Assembly (NCBI GenBank): GCA_940671915.1
Contig: CALNVZ010003426.1
Coordinates: 34,404,304 to 34,468,303 of the forward strand
From: Paracentrotus lividus
Taxonomy: Eukaryota > Echinodermata > Echinoidea > Camarodonta > Echinidae
Direction of reading: 5' to 3'
DNA length: 64,000 nucleotides
In this document: piece after piece, positions 1-13,100 of the stretch
How the letters are laid out: every line of letters starts with the position of its first letter
Position numbering within the stretch: the first letter of the stretch is position 1
Notes under the pieces: model-generated
Database searches by the model: none
Seen by the model: only the letters and a program-made list of their open reading frames with translations
Told to the model about the DNA's origin: nothing
Made by a program: the position numbers and the translations under genes

Positions 1-341
1 GGGAAAAAAAAATCATTATTAAATTATGAACTTGACTTACATTCTCTCAAAATAGCGGAGGACAACTGCCAAGTTCGTAAAATATGGACTCATCAGATAA
101 AAATGGCAAACAAAATTTGAGATGTAAACGTTATATATGTTTAAACAGAAAGTTATGGAAACAGCGTTGTGGTATACAAGGAATAACAAATGGAATAGGT
201 ATGAGATGTACTCAGTTATTATTTGCAAAATTAACCAACACACAAATCGTTACATCATAATAAACTATAATATATTAACATAGTATACAGTTAAACTTTT
301 TAAATTTATTTTATATAAATTATAATTAGAATCCCACCCTT
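1..341. other. AT-rich sequence, no feature seen
   Basis: No coding signal, inverted repeat or recognisable mobile element is visible here. Short reading frames are AT-rich and protein-like only by chance. Confidence 0.5.
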
Positions 342-765
342 ATGACCCCTCCCCCCCGCGAAAAAAAAAAAAAACAAAAAAAAAAAAAAAAAAACCGAAA
401 GAAAGAAAAGGTAAAGACAAACAAACAAAAACAAAAGGAGAAGGAAGAAGAAAAGAAAGAAAAAAGGAGAGAAAGATATAAAAAAGAGAAAAGAAGAAAA
501 AAGACAAGAAAAAAAACAACAAAAACAAACAAACAACCCCCCTTAAAAAAAATTAAAAAAACAAAACAAAAAATAAAAAAACAAAACAAAAAAACAAAAA
601 AAAAAACTCCTCAAAACAAACAAACAAATCCGGGAGAAGGAATTATCGAACAGTATGCCTTAACCATAGCAGTCCAAATCTCAAAGGGTTTACATAGCAG
701 CACCTCACCGTATCTCCCTTCAACAGCCCCCCCCCCTCAAAAAAAAAAAAAAAAAAAAAAATGCA
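342..765. repeat. A-rich, purine low-complexity tract
   Basis: Long runs of A interrupted by C, AG and AAAC words, with C-runs at both ends (347-357 and 728-737). The resulting lysine-rich reading frame is an artefact of composition. Confidence 0.85.
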
Positions 766-929
766 CAGTGAATCATCCCTGAGTAAAAGCTCGTATTTTG
801 ATTGATTTTTTTCCTATTAAACATAATATAACCTTAAAATAGAAGCCCTCAAGCCTCTATAACCGCACACCGTTTTTTATCATTTTTCATGTTTCATTTT
901 ATTTTAGTTACAGAACCGGGGATTTTTTT

Positions 930-1082
930 TTATATTGCAGGTGAAATAATCATGCGCAGAAAACTGCGCTGTTGACCTTTCAATGTCCGGAATTTTCAAC
1001 ATGGCGACTCACTATGTCGAATAATTGGAATTACCATTTTGTCATGTAAGCTGGATTATTACACCAACAGCAACCGATGGAA
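930..1082 (+). promoter_or_regulatory. Candidate SBF promoter / 5'UTR with upstream ORFs
   Basis: The stretch just before the SBF start holds paired TGCGCA/TGCGC words at 953-969 (NRF-1-like half sites) and AACATGGCGA at 998-1007 (YY1-like). Such sites are common around TATA-less housekeeping transcription starts; no convincing TATA box sits at a sensible distance. Two short upstream ORFs occur: 983-1024 (13 codons, MSGIFNMATHYVE) and a bare ATGTAA at 1044-1049. The TAA of the latter is in frame with the SBF start and closes that frame upstream. An additional in-frame ATG at 1077 would add Met-Glu. Factor binding and the transcription start are inference. Confidence 0.35.
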
Positions 1083-1137
1083 ATGTCACGATTAGCTGAC
1101 TATTTTGTCGTGGTTGGGTACGACCATGACAAAGAAT
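1083..1137 (+). CDS. SBF: SBF exon 1: start codon and first 18 residues
   Basis: Reads [18 protein letters not shown] plus one base, then donor T|GTAAGT. This is the near-invariant N-terminus of SBF1/2 (human begins MARLADYF..VGYD) and the first strand of the uDENN domain. The ATG at 1083 is chosen because it aligns with the family start and has G at -3; an in-frame ATG two codons upstream (1077) is the alternative. The phase-1 end plus the two bases opening exon 2 give a Leu codon, which supports pairing across a 26.7-kb intron. A CpG-richer patch follows at about 1270-1350. Confidence 0.93.
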
Positions 1138-4100
1138 GTAAGTGATTTTTGCTTTGCTTTTATTGTGCTTTTGACCATTGAAATGTCCGATGAATATATG
1201 GGTGTGTTGTGGATTGGTGGAGTTGGTAATACAACGGCAGCACACGCAGTTTAGTGTCAAACAGCAGAACAGCTGCATCTTGTGCGGACGCCCAATGCCT
1301 CGCTCGCCAGGCCAGGGCGGCGGCTGTTCTCTGCCCTGCGTTGCTGTAGTGTAGATGAGGGAAAGTTTGCTGCTCAATGAATGTTAAATAATTGTGTCGT
1401 GTGGTATGATGAGAATATTAATGATGCAAATGGGAAAATATATCATAATACTTGTAGATTCATATAACACTGATTGATAACAACATGTTTAACACTAAAA
1501 AAACAGGATGAAATAAAAAAATTGTGATTGCCCCGATTTGATTTTGAGATAGCTTCCACAGCCAATTAGTAGATCTAAGTTAATAAACCTTAAAGCTAAA
1601 TATAGACCTGACTGTCGATATGTCATTCGATAATTATTTTGGTTATTGGTTGGGTATGGACGGTACGGAAATTACAATTGAAAAATCAAAGATTGAGTGA
1701 CGAGTCTGAGTTTTATAATGGGGAGACCATAGACCATAGACATAGACCGTGACGACAGATTGATTCCTAAGCAATTTGGGATCCCTCTTTCTGATGACCA
1801 GTGCTATCAGATTATCAGAATATTAATTACTTTTTGAGATATCCGGCGTGCGTGAATTAAGGTCACGCGCGAATTATGGTCACACCACCATTTTAGTGCA
1901 AATATCACAGATTTCCGATGGTCCATAAATGGGTATGTAAATGAGATTGTAATACAAATGGCCTGATTTTCCGGGTGTGCATGTATATTTAGTTTGAGAC
2001 TTCTGTTAAAAATAGGGATTTTTTAAATGTCACCTGGGTGTGTATGTAGGCCGAGTGTCGGCTATAATAGAACTGAACCCTAAAAAGGCCGGGGTGCCTC
2101 GACATTCTCCACAAACATAACTGACAAAATTTTTTGACCGGCCGCTAGTTGACATTGTACTTTGAAGTGTTGCGCATCTTTTGACACCATTTTCACGAAA
2201 ATCGGGCATACGGTTACGATGCTGCATGATTTTCAATAATATCTGCAGACCGAAAAAACCGCTCAAAAATGTGATTTTGTGTACTAAGTCAATGCAAATA
2301 GAGTTTTTTCACCTAATTCATATAGATACGATTATTTTTCACTTTCATTGACTAAAATTAATTTGTTTTAGCATAATTATGCTTCAAAAAGATTCTGCAA
2401 TCAATTTTGCGCCTCCCCCCCCCCCCACGAAAACAAAGAAAACAAAAGGTCGAAATACATTTACATGTATAAGAAATTTGTAAAATAATTAAAAACACAA
2501 GAAAATCATTTTGATACCAATTTTTTTTTTTCAAGTACAATTGTTGGGAATGCTACAAAGAATATTTAGACCAAAATTTAGCATTCTAGGAGCTTTATTT
2601 TGTAAATTAGAGCAAAAAGTATGAGTTATGCATAAATTAGCATAATTAATTCATCTAAAATAAAATCTCATTATTTCAGAATTAAACTGTACTACACTGT
2701 AACTTGTATATTACATTGCACATTACCATTGTGCAAAATTTCACGGCAGCCAAAAAAGTCCGGCCTGATTAGGGTACAACACTCATGAATAAGAAAAATT
2801 GAAAGTCCAATAGAGCAAGCCTCTCCTCTAGAATGGCATCAGTTGATTAGCTTCCTGTGTTTAGCTACTAGGGTCTTTCCATGAAGTTGGGGCACAAATT
2901 GTGACATTTCAGCAATAACTCAATAATAATTATACTGTACATTTATTGTTTGTAGGCTTTACATTTGTATTGAGACCATACATTTTACTGGAAATTTTAT
3001 GCCATTTAGACTAATTTTTTATGAAGTTATTGAGTAATATATACCGCTGTTACATGGACATGATCTCCAAGTAGCTTCAGGATTTTTTACATTTGGTCCT
3101 AAAAGTTAAATTATGGAAATTAGGTTGACCAAAACTTGATACAATATGCACACTTACTTCAGGTGGCTAAATACCTTAGATTTCCTATGCACAGTTATAT
3201 TTTTAAAAGAATGCCAAATGAGACATTTGGTGGACACCAAGTAGCATAGTAACAATTTAAAAATTTTCTTTTAATATGTCATGCTGCTTGTGCGATATTG
3301 AAATACATTTGGTCACAGATCATCTATATCAATGCACCCCAAAATAACTGAATTTCCACCCAATCCATGACCTTGACTTACACTGTAATTTATCCATAAT
3401 GGAGATGACTCTCCAATAATTCAATGTACTGTACTGCATTGTTCTTTGATCACTCTTGTTGTGTCAATAACTCGAACAAGGTAATGTCAAGATTACATTG
3501 TCCTTTGATAATGATTTATCCATCAAAACTGATACCTGCAGTACTGTATACACGTAGAATGTAGAATAGAATGTAGAATAGCAACATTTTTAGAATACAG
3601 TTGGGACCATTCATATCCCTCCACTTCCCTGTACTGTAGCAATTCTCATCATAACATCTTTCAAAGAGTTTGCTTGATGCCCCTGCTTAAGTTTGGATAT
3701 TTTGCATGTACATGCAGGAGAATTTGGGACCTACATTGTACATGTACAAACTACAACTTAATTTTAAAAACTTAAAGTCAATTTTTAGGTGGAAATTTCC
3801 TCAGAAGCAACAGTCTTATGTAATGCCAGTGTTGCAATAAACACACCTTTCTCAATTTTCCTTGATTTCACTGGAAATCCTTGTGTCAGACGATGGGAGG
3901 GGATTATTTATTTCAGTCACACAAGAGCAAGGTGATCTGGGGGGCATTTCATCAAAGGACTTGTTGGACATTTTATCCGACAAATGTGCTCTCAGCCAAT
4001 CAGATGCAAGCATTTCAGTAGCTTGTAACAGTTTGTCAGATGAAACGTCTGACAAGTCCTTTCATGAAATGCCCTCCTGACTTGTGCAACATTAATTAGC

Positions 4101-7100
4101 AGTCATGCCAAATTGCTAGAAATCACAGGAGTTTGGCTTGCAGCCTGACGCAAACTGCAGACATGCACATGTATTCATAAACATGCACGACCGGTCATGA
4201 TTGTGGCATTGCATGTGAGTTGCAGACTCCAGCTACGTACATGTACAAAGTATCTATGAATAGCGCGTCACAGACTGTATACACAGCTGCACTTTAATCA
4301 GTGTAATGGGTGGGAAGGAGACACCTTCTTCTTATGTTTACTTCCAACCATCCATACACAACATCTCCATCTACACGCCATGCCAACATAATTTAAAGGG
4401 ACACAGTCATCCATCTACACACCATGTGGACAAGATTTAAAGGGCCATCTTTGTTTCATGTTAACATGTACTTCCAGCTATTCATACATAACATCTCCAT
4501 CTACATCTACACACTATGCCAACATGAATAAAAATGACACGTCCTCCATCTACATGTACACACTATGCCAACATGATTTAAAGGGACACGTCCTCCATCT
4601 ACACACTATGCCAACATGATTTAAAGGGACACGTCCTCCATCTACACACTATGCCAACATGATTTAAAGGGACACTATCCTTGTAAGTTTACTCTCAGTC
4701 TTACATAAACAACATATACATGTATCAATGAGCACAATGTGCCCACATAATTTAAAGGGGCACAGTCCTCTTATTTTTTACTTCCAACTTGACATCTCAA
4801 TCTACACAACGTGCCAATATGATTTAAAGGGGCTAAGTCCTTCCGTGTTTACCATCAACCATCCATACACAACTTCCTTTTAATATCTGCACACCATGCC
4901 AACATGATTTAAAGGGACACAGTCCTCTCGTGTTTGTTCCTAACCATCCATACCAACATCTCCATCTACACACTGGTGTCGACATAAAGGGGCACCATCT
5001 TCCATCTACATGTATACACTATGCTGACATGATTTAAAGGGACACCTTCCTCTTATTTTTTACTTCCAACCATCCACACACAACATCTCCATCTACACAC
5101 CCTGCCAACATGATTTAAAGGGACACCGTCCTGGCAGATTTGCTGGTATAATGTGCCTGGTCCTGTATTCATAGATGGAGCTAGCCTTGAAAAATACTGG
5201 TCTCTGCTTCATGAAGTTTCCCTTATAGCCACAGGTCAAGTGACAAAAGTCACGAGCAGATGCCAGGGTTTTCAATTCAATTAAATCTTTATTTTGTCCA
5301 TTTCAGGAAATTTAGCATGGTCACACATTAATGTAATTGCACATGATACAAAAATAAATACATTAAAAACTGTTAATACTTATATACATATATGAACACA
5401 AGTTCAATAAAACATTAAAAAATGAGGGCGCTACTCAGTCATTTAAATTTGAATTCTACATTGCTATTTAAAATAGAGTTACAGTGATAAGAAAATGACA
5501 TGAAACCAATTAAAAAGGGACATAAAGAAGAATATATTATTTGAGTAATTTCATATTGCACATCAAAAAGAGATAATATATAATGGTACCAAAGAAGGGG
5601 TAAGGAAGGAAGAAGGCCACGCCCAGTTGTCATGGATGTTCGACACTTTACAAGACTAATATCCCATTATAAAGTATGTGCTTACAGACTAATACCAGTG
5701 ACAATGATTTGAAGGGCAAGTCACTCTGCAGCAACATTCACAATCTGCATGAACAGATAATTGCTAGTCTTCAAACACAAACTGTAATTGAACGCATACA
5801 AAATTTCCATAATGGCCTTGAGCTGAGCCTAAATTGTAATTTACTGACTCTTTCAATGCATTACTGACAGTAATAGTCTATTTGCATTCAGACTACATGT
5901 AATATATGTTTATGTCTTCTGACGGACAAGGGTTTGTGCATGCAAACTAGATAATTGCCTTGAGTAAGATCTGATGGTGGTAAGGTATTGCAGTTATTTG
6001 TAGTTTGACATTACACTGTGACTGTATACATCCATCGGCACATTGTAGCCTACTGTGAGGTGTATAATGTATAATAATAGATCATAGCTCTGTGCCTAGG
6101 GTGAGGGTGGGCTGTGAACTTATATATTTCATAATGACCCTCTTTCTTTGTTTACAACGTAATTCTGTAATTCTCATGCAATGACCTGCAGGGTATTGAA
6201 TTCTCGGATATCAACTCTATGTCCACCGATTTAGAATAAAAAGAATAGAAGGCCTAGAAAAAAAAATCTTGTGTCAGACAAGTAGGATTACATGCAGTAC
6301 TAAACAATGTACATGTAGCGTAAGCAAACTTGTTTCATAGTGACCTTCTTTCATTGTTTCCACACAGTCCTCGGACAGTGACCTAGAGATTTTGGAAATC
6401 TCAGGTATCATTATGATTTCCGGTTATTTGGAAATAACAATCTAGTACTTCTGTTCAAGAACTGGGATACACTACCGACCTACATGCCGGCCTATATACA
6501 CAACTGTAGGCCTACATGTATGTGAACTGGTTTTATAGTGACCCTGTTTTGTATATTTTAACAATCAAATTATCCTAGACAGTGACAAGTATACAGTTCT
6601 TGTGCCTCTGAAATCCTCAGTGTAAGAATTGTAACTAAAAAATGAACAATCCTTTTTATAAGCTCTACAATGTACATGAACAAGACATATCAAGAAGTAT
6701 TGAAGTGTTGAATTTAAAAGGGATGCAGTAACATTGAATGATTTTCAAATTGCAATTTATTGGATTTAGCTCATTTTGCCATCATGATTGTGAACACATA
6801 GGTCAGTCTGGTTTTCCTTAAAAATTGCGGTCTACCTGTTTGCTTTACTTTCGAGATATCTACGATTTGATACTAAAATGTTCTAACCCGTTTCTTGATG
6901 CATTACAAAATCGCGTGCGTTTTAACGCACGTGGTTTTCACCGCATTTCTTGTTGTCAAGTCCCCGTGCCTAACGGGCGGCTAAGCTTGCAACGGAGCTG
7001 GATAACTTCATCATGCGCGGCCGTATTCTCAGCCGCGTTTGATATTTCACTGTTTTTAGATAGTAAATGACTTGCATTTGATCTGAAACTTGCAGTAGAT

Positions 7101-10100
7101 TGTTTTTACGGTTAAAGTGATAGAATTCTATTCATTTCGATCTCTTTTGCACTTGTTTTTGGAAGTTACTAAATCCCTTTAATTCAATACTCATGCTAGA
7201 CATGGATATTCATGTCTCATCCTCTGTAATGTAAAAAAAAAAGAAGAAAGAAAAGTAGAATCCATTTTTGTCTGTTTCATTTTACATCTTAATAGCCCGA
7301 CTGCTGAGAACGTGTTCCCAATTAAACATGTGTGATAACCAACAGCCAGTCGTCTGTTCGATTTACCAAATGCCTATGGTTAGAAATTCTGCGCTATTAG
7401 TAACGTAGTGTTGAATCAGGAAGGTGTTTCTGGTTGAATGAGTTACTCAAGCACACTGGGAAGGAAGGTGTGTTGACATTTGGCACTTAATACATGGATG
7501 TGTTACCCTATTTGCGTGTAAAGGGATGTACATTGTAGTCTCTGAGATAAGAGCATATAGCTTTTTTTTTAGTCTGGGCCATGACGATTTAACTCACTGG
7601 AGCTCTCTGCTGTCTGGAATGTCTGGAAAGACTTTGTAAATTTGAAGGAAGTAACACGACATTAAACTAAAAGTGATAAAAATGTGAAGCGGGGGGGGGG
7701 GCGACGTGGGTGTCCGGACAACTAACAAAATGAAGCCTTTTTTTGTTTAGGATTAATCCCAAATACATGTAGGCCTATGTGTTGAATAGTGCTTATCAAT
7801 ATTTGTTCTCTATAATATTTTCTCTCATTTTGTGCTGAAAACCTACAAAGACGTTGCTCATAATCCATTTAAAATGGCTGGTTAAATTGTCTGTCCGGAA
7901 ATTCAACCTTCTGGACAACCAACAACTACATGTACATAAAAAAAACACACAAAAAAAAAAGGAGGGAAAAAGTGCAAACTACACTATACATGTACACACA
8001 TCATTTTAATGCGCATACAGTGTATATCATATGCCATCCATCTCTTTGGGGAATTTCTGACAAGAAGCCCCCAAATTATGATCCTATTTGCTTACTCATT
8101 ATTTGCTTGTAAGGGAAATGTAAACACACCCGCTTGTTTTGTCTGGCAGGGCAGCGTGCATCATTTTCTGTTTACTTTGATACCTGTATTGTATGGCTTA
8201 TATGTGTACTTTGCACAGAAAGCAAGCCGTTTGGAGATATAATAATGAAAAAAAAAATTATCCTTGGGCAGTGCCCTTGTGTGTGCTGAGCTTTTGTTAA
8301 TCATATAATTTGCCTCCACCAAGCCTAAGTTTTCTTTAGAATTCAGAGTGTGTATCAGAATTGTATTTTAAATGGAGTAGTTTGAACAGTGATTTTTGTT
8401 TGCATGTTCATGCATATCTATAGGCCTACATGCATGACCAAAGCTACATGTAGAAGGGCATTAAACTTGTCTAGAATTAAAGCCCTTTTTGCTCTCAACA
8501 AATGTACATATGTACACCAGACCATGTACATGTACACCAAAAATCAGAGTGGTTCCGAATGCATACAGAAATGTACTTTTTAAAAGCTATTAGGAATCTT
8601 TGGACAGTTACATATTTAGTATACAACATTCATCTGAAGGATTAAGTGATCAATGTACATTACCCCAGTTTCCAGAGTAATTTATAATCTAATGTTCACC
8701 TGCAAACCCTTCCAACTTGAAGCATTGTAAATTTAGAAGCAGTTAAAAATTTCCCTTGACAGTCCGACCTTGGCATTTTTAGCTGGATGGTATGTGCACG
8801 TGAGTGAATTTCATAATGCACCATTTGTAGCATGATAACCAGTGCACTGTACACATTCAGGGTTGTTTGTGTAATTCTGATTTGCTAAATTTTGACCTAC
8901 TGATTTTATTGAGCAGTCTGCTGTCAGACAGAAAGGCATTTAAAACTCTCTCATGAAATCTTTTATCTTGAATGCTATGAATTAGTATTACAAATATGAA
9001 ATTAATTGAAAGAGCAACGATCAATAAACTGTATTGCATTTAGGTACACATATTTATTTTTCATTTTTATTTATTTTCATATTTCTCACATAACATGTGA
9101 TGTCAGTATACAGATAAAATGCTGTTACGTAAATACAATATTAGAAAGATTGAATAGCCATCATTAAAGGGAAGGTCTGGACCCAAAATAAGTTGCTTTT
9201 ATAAGAAACAGAAATATTAGAAAAACAGATTTATAAAAGTTTGAAGAAAATCTGACTAATAATAAGAAAGTTATGAATATCTTTATGATGCACAAAAAAT
9301 CGCTATACCAAAAATCTGTAGGCCTATATTATTTCATTATCCTTACACTTCAAAAAGATAATTAGGCCTACATGTAGCCTATAGGCCTACATGTAGATGT
9401 ATAGAAATTTATGGAATTTGGATTTTGGAAATAAAATTATCATTGTTTTCAATTTGAGAAGAAAACGTTGATCCATAATGACCTTTTGGCAATGAGGCCA
9501 TGAGCAGACGGAAATGATCAAAACCAATGGCTAATCTCTGTTTGTCTATCATCTGGTTAATGAGATAATGCCTGATTAATTAGCAACATTTATCTGAGTG
9601 GGCATGCAAAATTTATCAGAGTGGGCATAATTTTGCTACTGGAATTTGTCCTCGAACGAAGCATGCACTTTCATTATAGTGTAGGTTTCAGACTCAGAGT
9701 ACACACGTTTGGAAATCTATACTTTTGATGTGTACTGAGTTCCGAACATGAATTGCAAATTGACATTGGCATCTGAAGCATAACATTTGTATTCAAGGTC
9801 ACTCTACTCTTATGAAACATACTCATATAGAATGCAATATACAATGTACATGAACTAGTATGTAGGCGTGCATATTATTAGGCCCACACACAAATTGAGA
9901 TGAACTGTGAAGTTTTTATGTAGTGTCCTGTTGGCAGTTGTATTTCTGCATCTTCTGTTGCAGTTGGAAAGAGACATTTCAAAGTCATTCTTCCTGTAAA
10001 TGTTTGGCAAAGAAAACAAAAACTTAACATTGATTTCATAGATTTCCAAGAAAACAAGTATGTGTAGCCTAAGTGTACCGGATTACAAAATGTAGAGTAA

Positions 10101-13100
10101 GGGGGATTCCCTCTCCATAATTTCCCCAATATCTAAATTGCACATGTAGAAAGAATAGGCATTCTTGTGTACATTATGATTTAGCAAAGTGTAATTCCTT
10201 GTTGTATCATGGACTTTCCACTGTAACTGTAAGCACCTTTACAATTATGTCATAAAAACAACAGGAGTGATATTTGCTTGTGATATTTATATATTCTCTG
10301 TCAAGTTTGATGGATGAATCTGTCAAACCTGCATGCTATAATTTAGCGCTTTTTTCCCCGTTCTACTCTTGTGCTTACAATGCAATATTTACATTGTTGT
10401 CGATGACTGTATGTTTCTCTAGCTATGTACAGTCTGTGTCAAATAAAATGGTACAAGTGGAAATTTTTTTTTTATAGTATGAAGATTAATCACAGCTGAT
10501 TATTGTTGGGTATTTTCATAAAGCAGGAAGATAAGACTTTCACCTGCAATTTTTTTCATCACATTTGGTGTTGTACCTTTTGAAATATGACTAGTTTTCT
10601 ACAATGAAGAAAAATCCGTTTTTCGCACGCTGTCCCATGCCTTTGTGTATAGGTTTCGCATAATGGCCATGAAGTACTCAATTTCGATTTGTTCCTCATC
10701 GCACAAAATTTAGCATAACTTTTGTTTTACGAAAGCAAATTATACAGAACAAAGCGCATCAGCAAGGAAAATCTTTTGGCTTTATTCTGGTACCACATAC
10801 ACACATTATTTGAAAATATTTCACACCTAAATAATTTTTTCCGTACTGTACCATTTTTTTTTTTACACAGACTGTATATGTTTACATTACAATGTCTTCC
10901 AACCAGGTATTTGGAGAAAAATATTCTTTTTTAAAGAGAATGAATATGAGCATTACACAAATATACATTGTAGTCAACATTTAAACTATTTACAGTGTCC
11001 CCAAAAATTATTTGTACACTTTGAAAATATGGAATTAAATAAATTGATGTTGGCTTGGAATTTCAATTACTATTTGTATCAAACGGTAGGTAATGTCATT
11101 ATCACCTAAACACTAAATCTCAAATTTTCCGTCAGTCTCGGAAGTTCTAGGCCGCCATTTGCAATTTTCATGGCCCAAAAATTATTCGTACACTTTAGAA
11201 CATGGGTTTTTAAAGTATTATTTAAAGTTTTTTGGGGTCTTCTTTGGCTTCCAGGGCAGTCATCAACCTTCTTGGCATACTGTCGACCAATTTAGCACTC
11301 ATTTCACCGGCCAATACGCATTTCCAAGGCGGCTGGAGCGTGTCCTGGGCCCCGTAACATAAAGCTATACGATCGATCGTACGATTGATTGATCAATCGT
11401 ACGATCGATCAATCAATCGTACGATTGATATCAATCGTAGAACCGTAACATAAAAGAAGCTAGGATTGATATCAATCGTAGAAATCAATCGTAGACCCCC
11501 CAATCAATCGTAAAGATTACGACTGATTACCAATCAATCGTAAAGTCAAAATTCAACATCAAACCATGTGATTGTAATTAGTTATTGTGCATATTGTATT
11601 GAAAATAAATTGATTAAACTTGTTTCATCACACACAGAATGATGTCTTGTAGATTTATCATTTATTTGAAAACATAAAAATTTAATTGGCACTCCATACA
11701 ATGCACACAAAAACCAATGTTCCAGATAGTACACAAATAATGACTTCATTGACAAAAAAAAATTGTATTGGATTAATTTTCTATTCATGTCAACCGTGTA
11801 CATTGTATAAAGATAACATTATTGGCATTTAAGCAAACCGTGTTTATTAAAAGACAAGTTGACAAGCTGTAAAATGCCTTGCACATTCACAGCAATTAGA
11901 GAAAAAGAGAAACCCTGTTTGATATCCTATAGACTAAATAATTATAAAAAATTTGCTGGTAAAATTTCACATGGAACCTGAAATTACCTCTGACCTCCGA
12001 ATTTGACCTTTGACCCCACCAACATTTGAAGTTTCCATATGGTACCTGTCCAAGTTTGGTGACAATGGTACGGATTACTGAGGAATATTTGAAATTATAC
12101 AAAACATGCAGGTAAAATTCAATATTGACCTCAATGACCTTTGACCTCTCCATGTGACCTTTGACCAACTACGACCTGAAGGGCCCCATAGTGCATCTAC
12201 TATCCAAGTTTCGTTTAAATTAGATATATATGTTCAAAATTATTAGAGTTTATTTATGAGGGATGCCAATAAAATGTTAAATTGGGCTAAATTGGACAGC
12301 GCTAGGTGATGATGACAATAGATGGACATTGATGAAATATTGCTCCTTAATCTTGATGGCCAGATGTTAGTGGGGTCAGAATTCCATAAGTACCGTCCCG
12401 TCTATCGCCATCAGCATTCCTCATGTTGAGATGCATGTCACATCTGTAATTAAAAATGAGAGTAAATGAGTTTAAATGTTTAATGAAACAATGCTTGGTT
12501 AAATCCTATTTACAAAATTCAATTAATTTTGATAAAAAAACAGTACATGTATGTGAACATATATGACACAATAATCAATTTCCCTCATCAAAAAAGTTGA
12601 TATATCAGAAAAACATCTGTTTATTCATACATTCATTAAAAATAAAAAAAGTTGACTACCCTCCCCCCCCAAAAAAAAAAATCTTTGACATGACCTGAGT
12701 GAAAGCCGTATCTATGATGCATGATCTTATGTCTTATTTGTTGTATGTTTTTTTTTTTCCCTGGGGGGGGGGGGGGGGGTAGACATAACACACACACAAA
12801 ATAAGTGATTCTTCTATTCTGTGGTCTCTATTCAACATCTGTCATGCCAGCGTTGATGTGATGACATGACTTCCACACAGTACCGACCCACCATGATGTA
12901 CTGCATCACTGCTTTCCTGCATAAGAGTAAATGAAAGGGCTATTAAGTATAGTACCGGTATGACATACTGCGAACTGAGCCCAAACCCACATCAGGTTGA
13001 GGTCTAGTGGGAAATGAGTGTTATAGCCAAATCAGCTTGTCTGCAACAGGTAACATGTTTATTTAATTCATGTCAGTTATTTCAATCATAAAATATTTAA

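Noticed and set aside
342..782. Lysine-rich 146-codon frame
   Set aside because: It is a translation of an A-rich low-complexity tract; no codon structure or homology.
1001..1024. ATG at 1001 as the SBF start
   Set aside because: It is out of frame with exon 1 and stops after seven codons; kept only as part of an upstream ORF.
4310..5130. CRISPR-like array
   Set aside because: Repeats are degenerate, variable in length and lack unique equal-sized spacers; the genome is eukaryotic.
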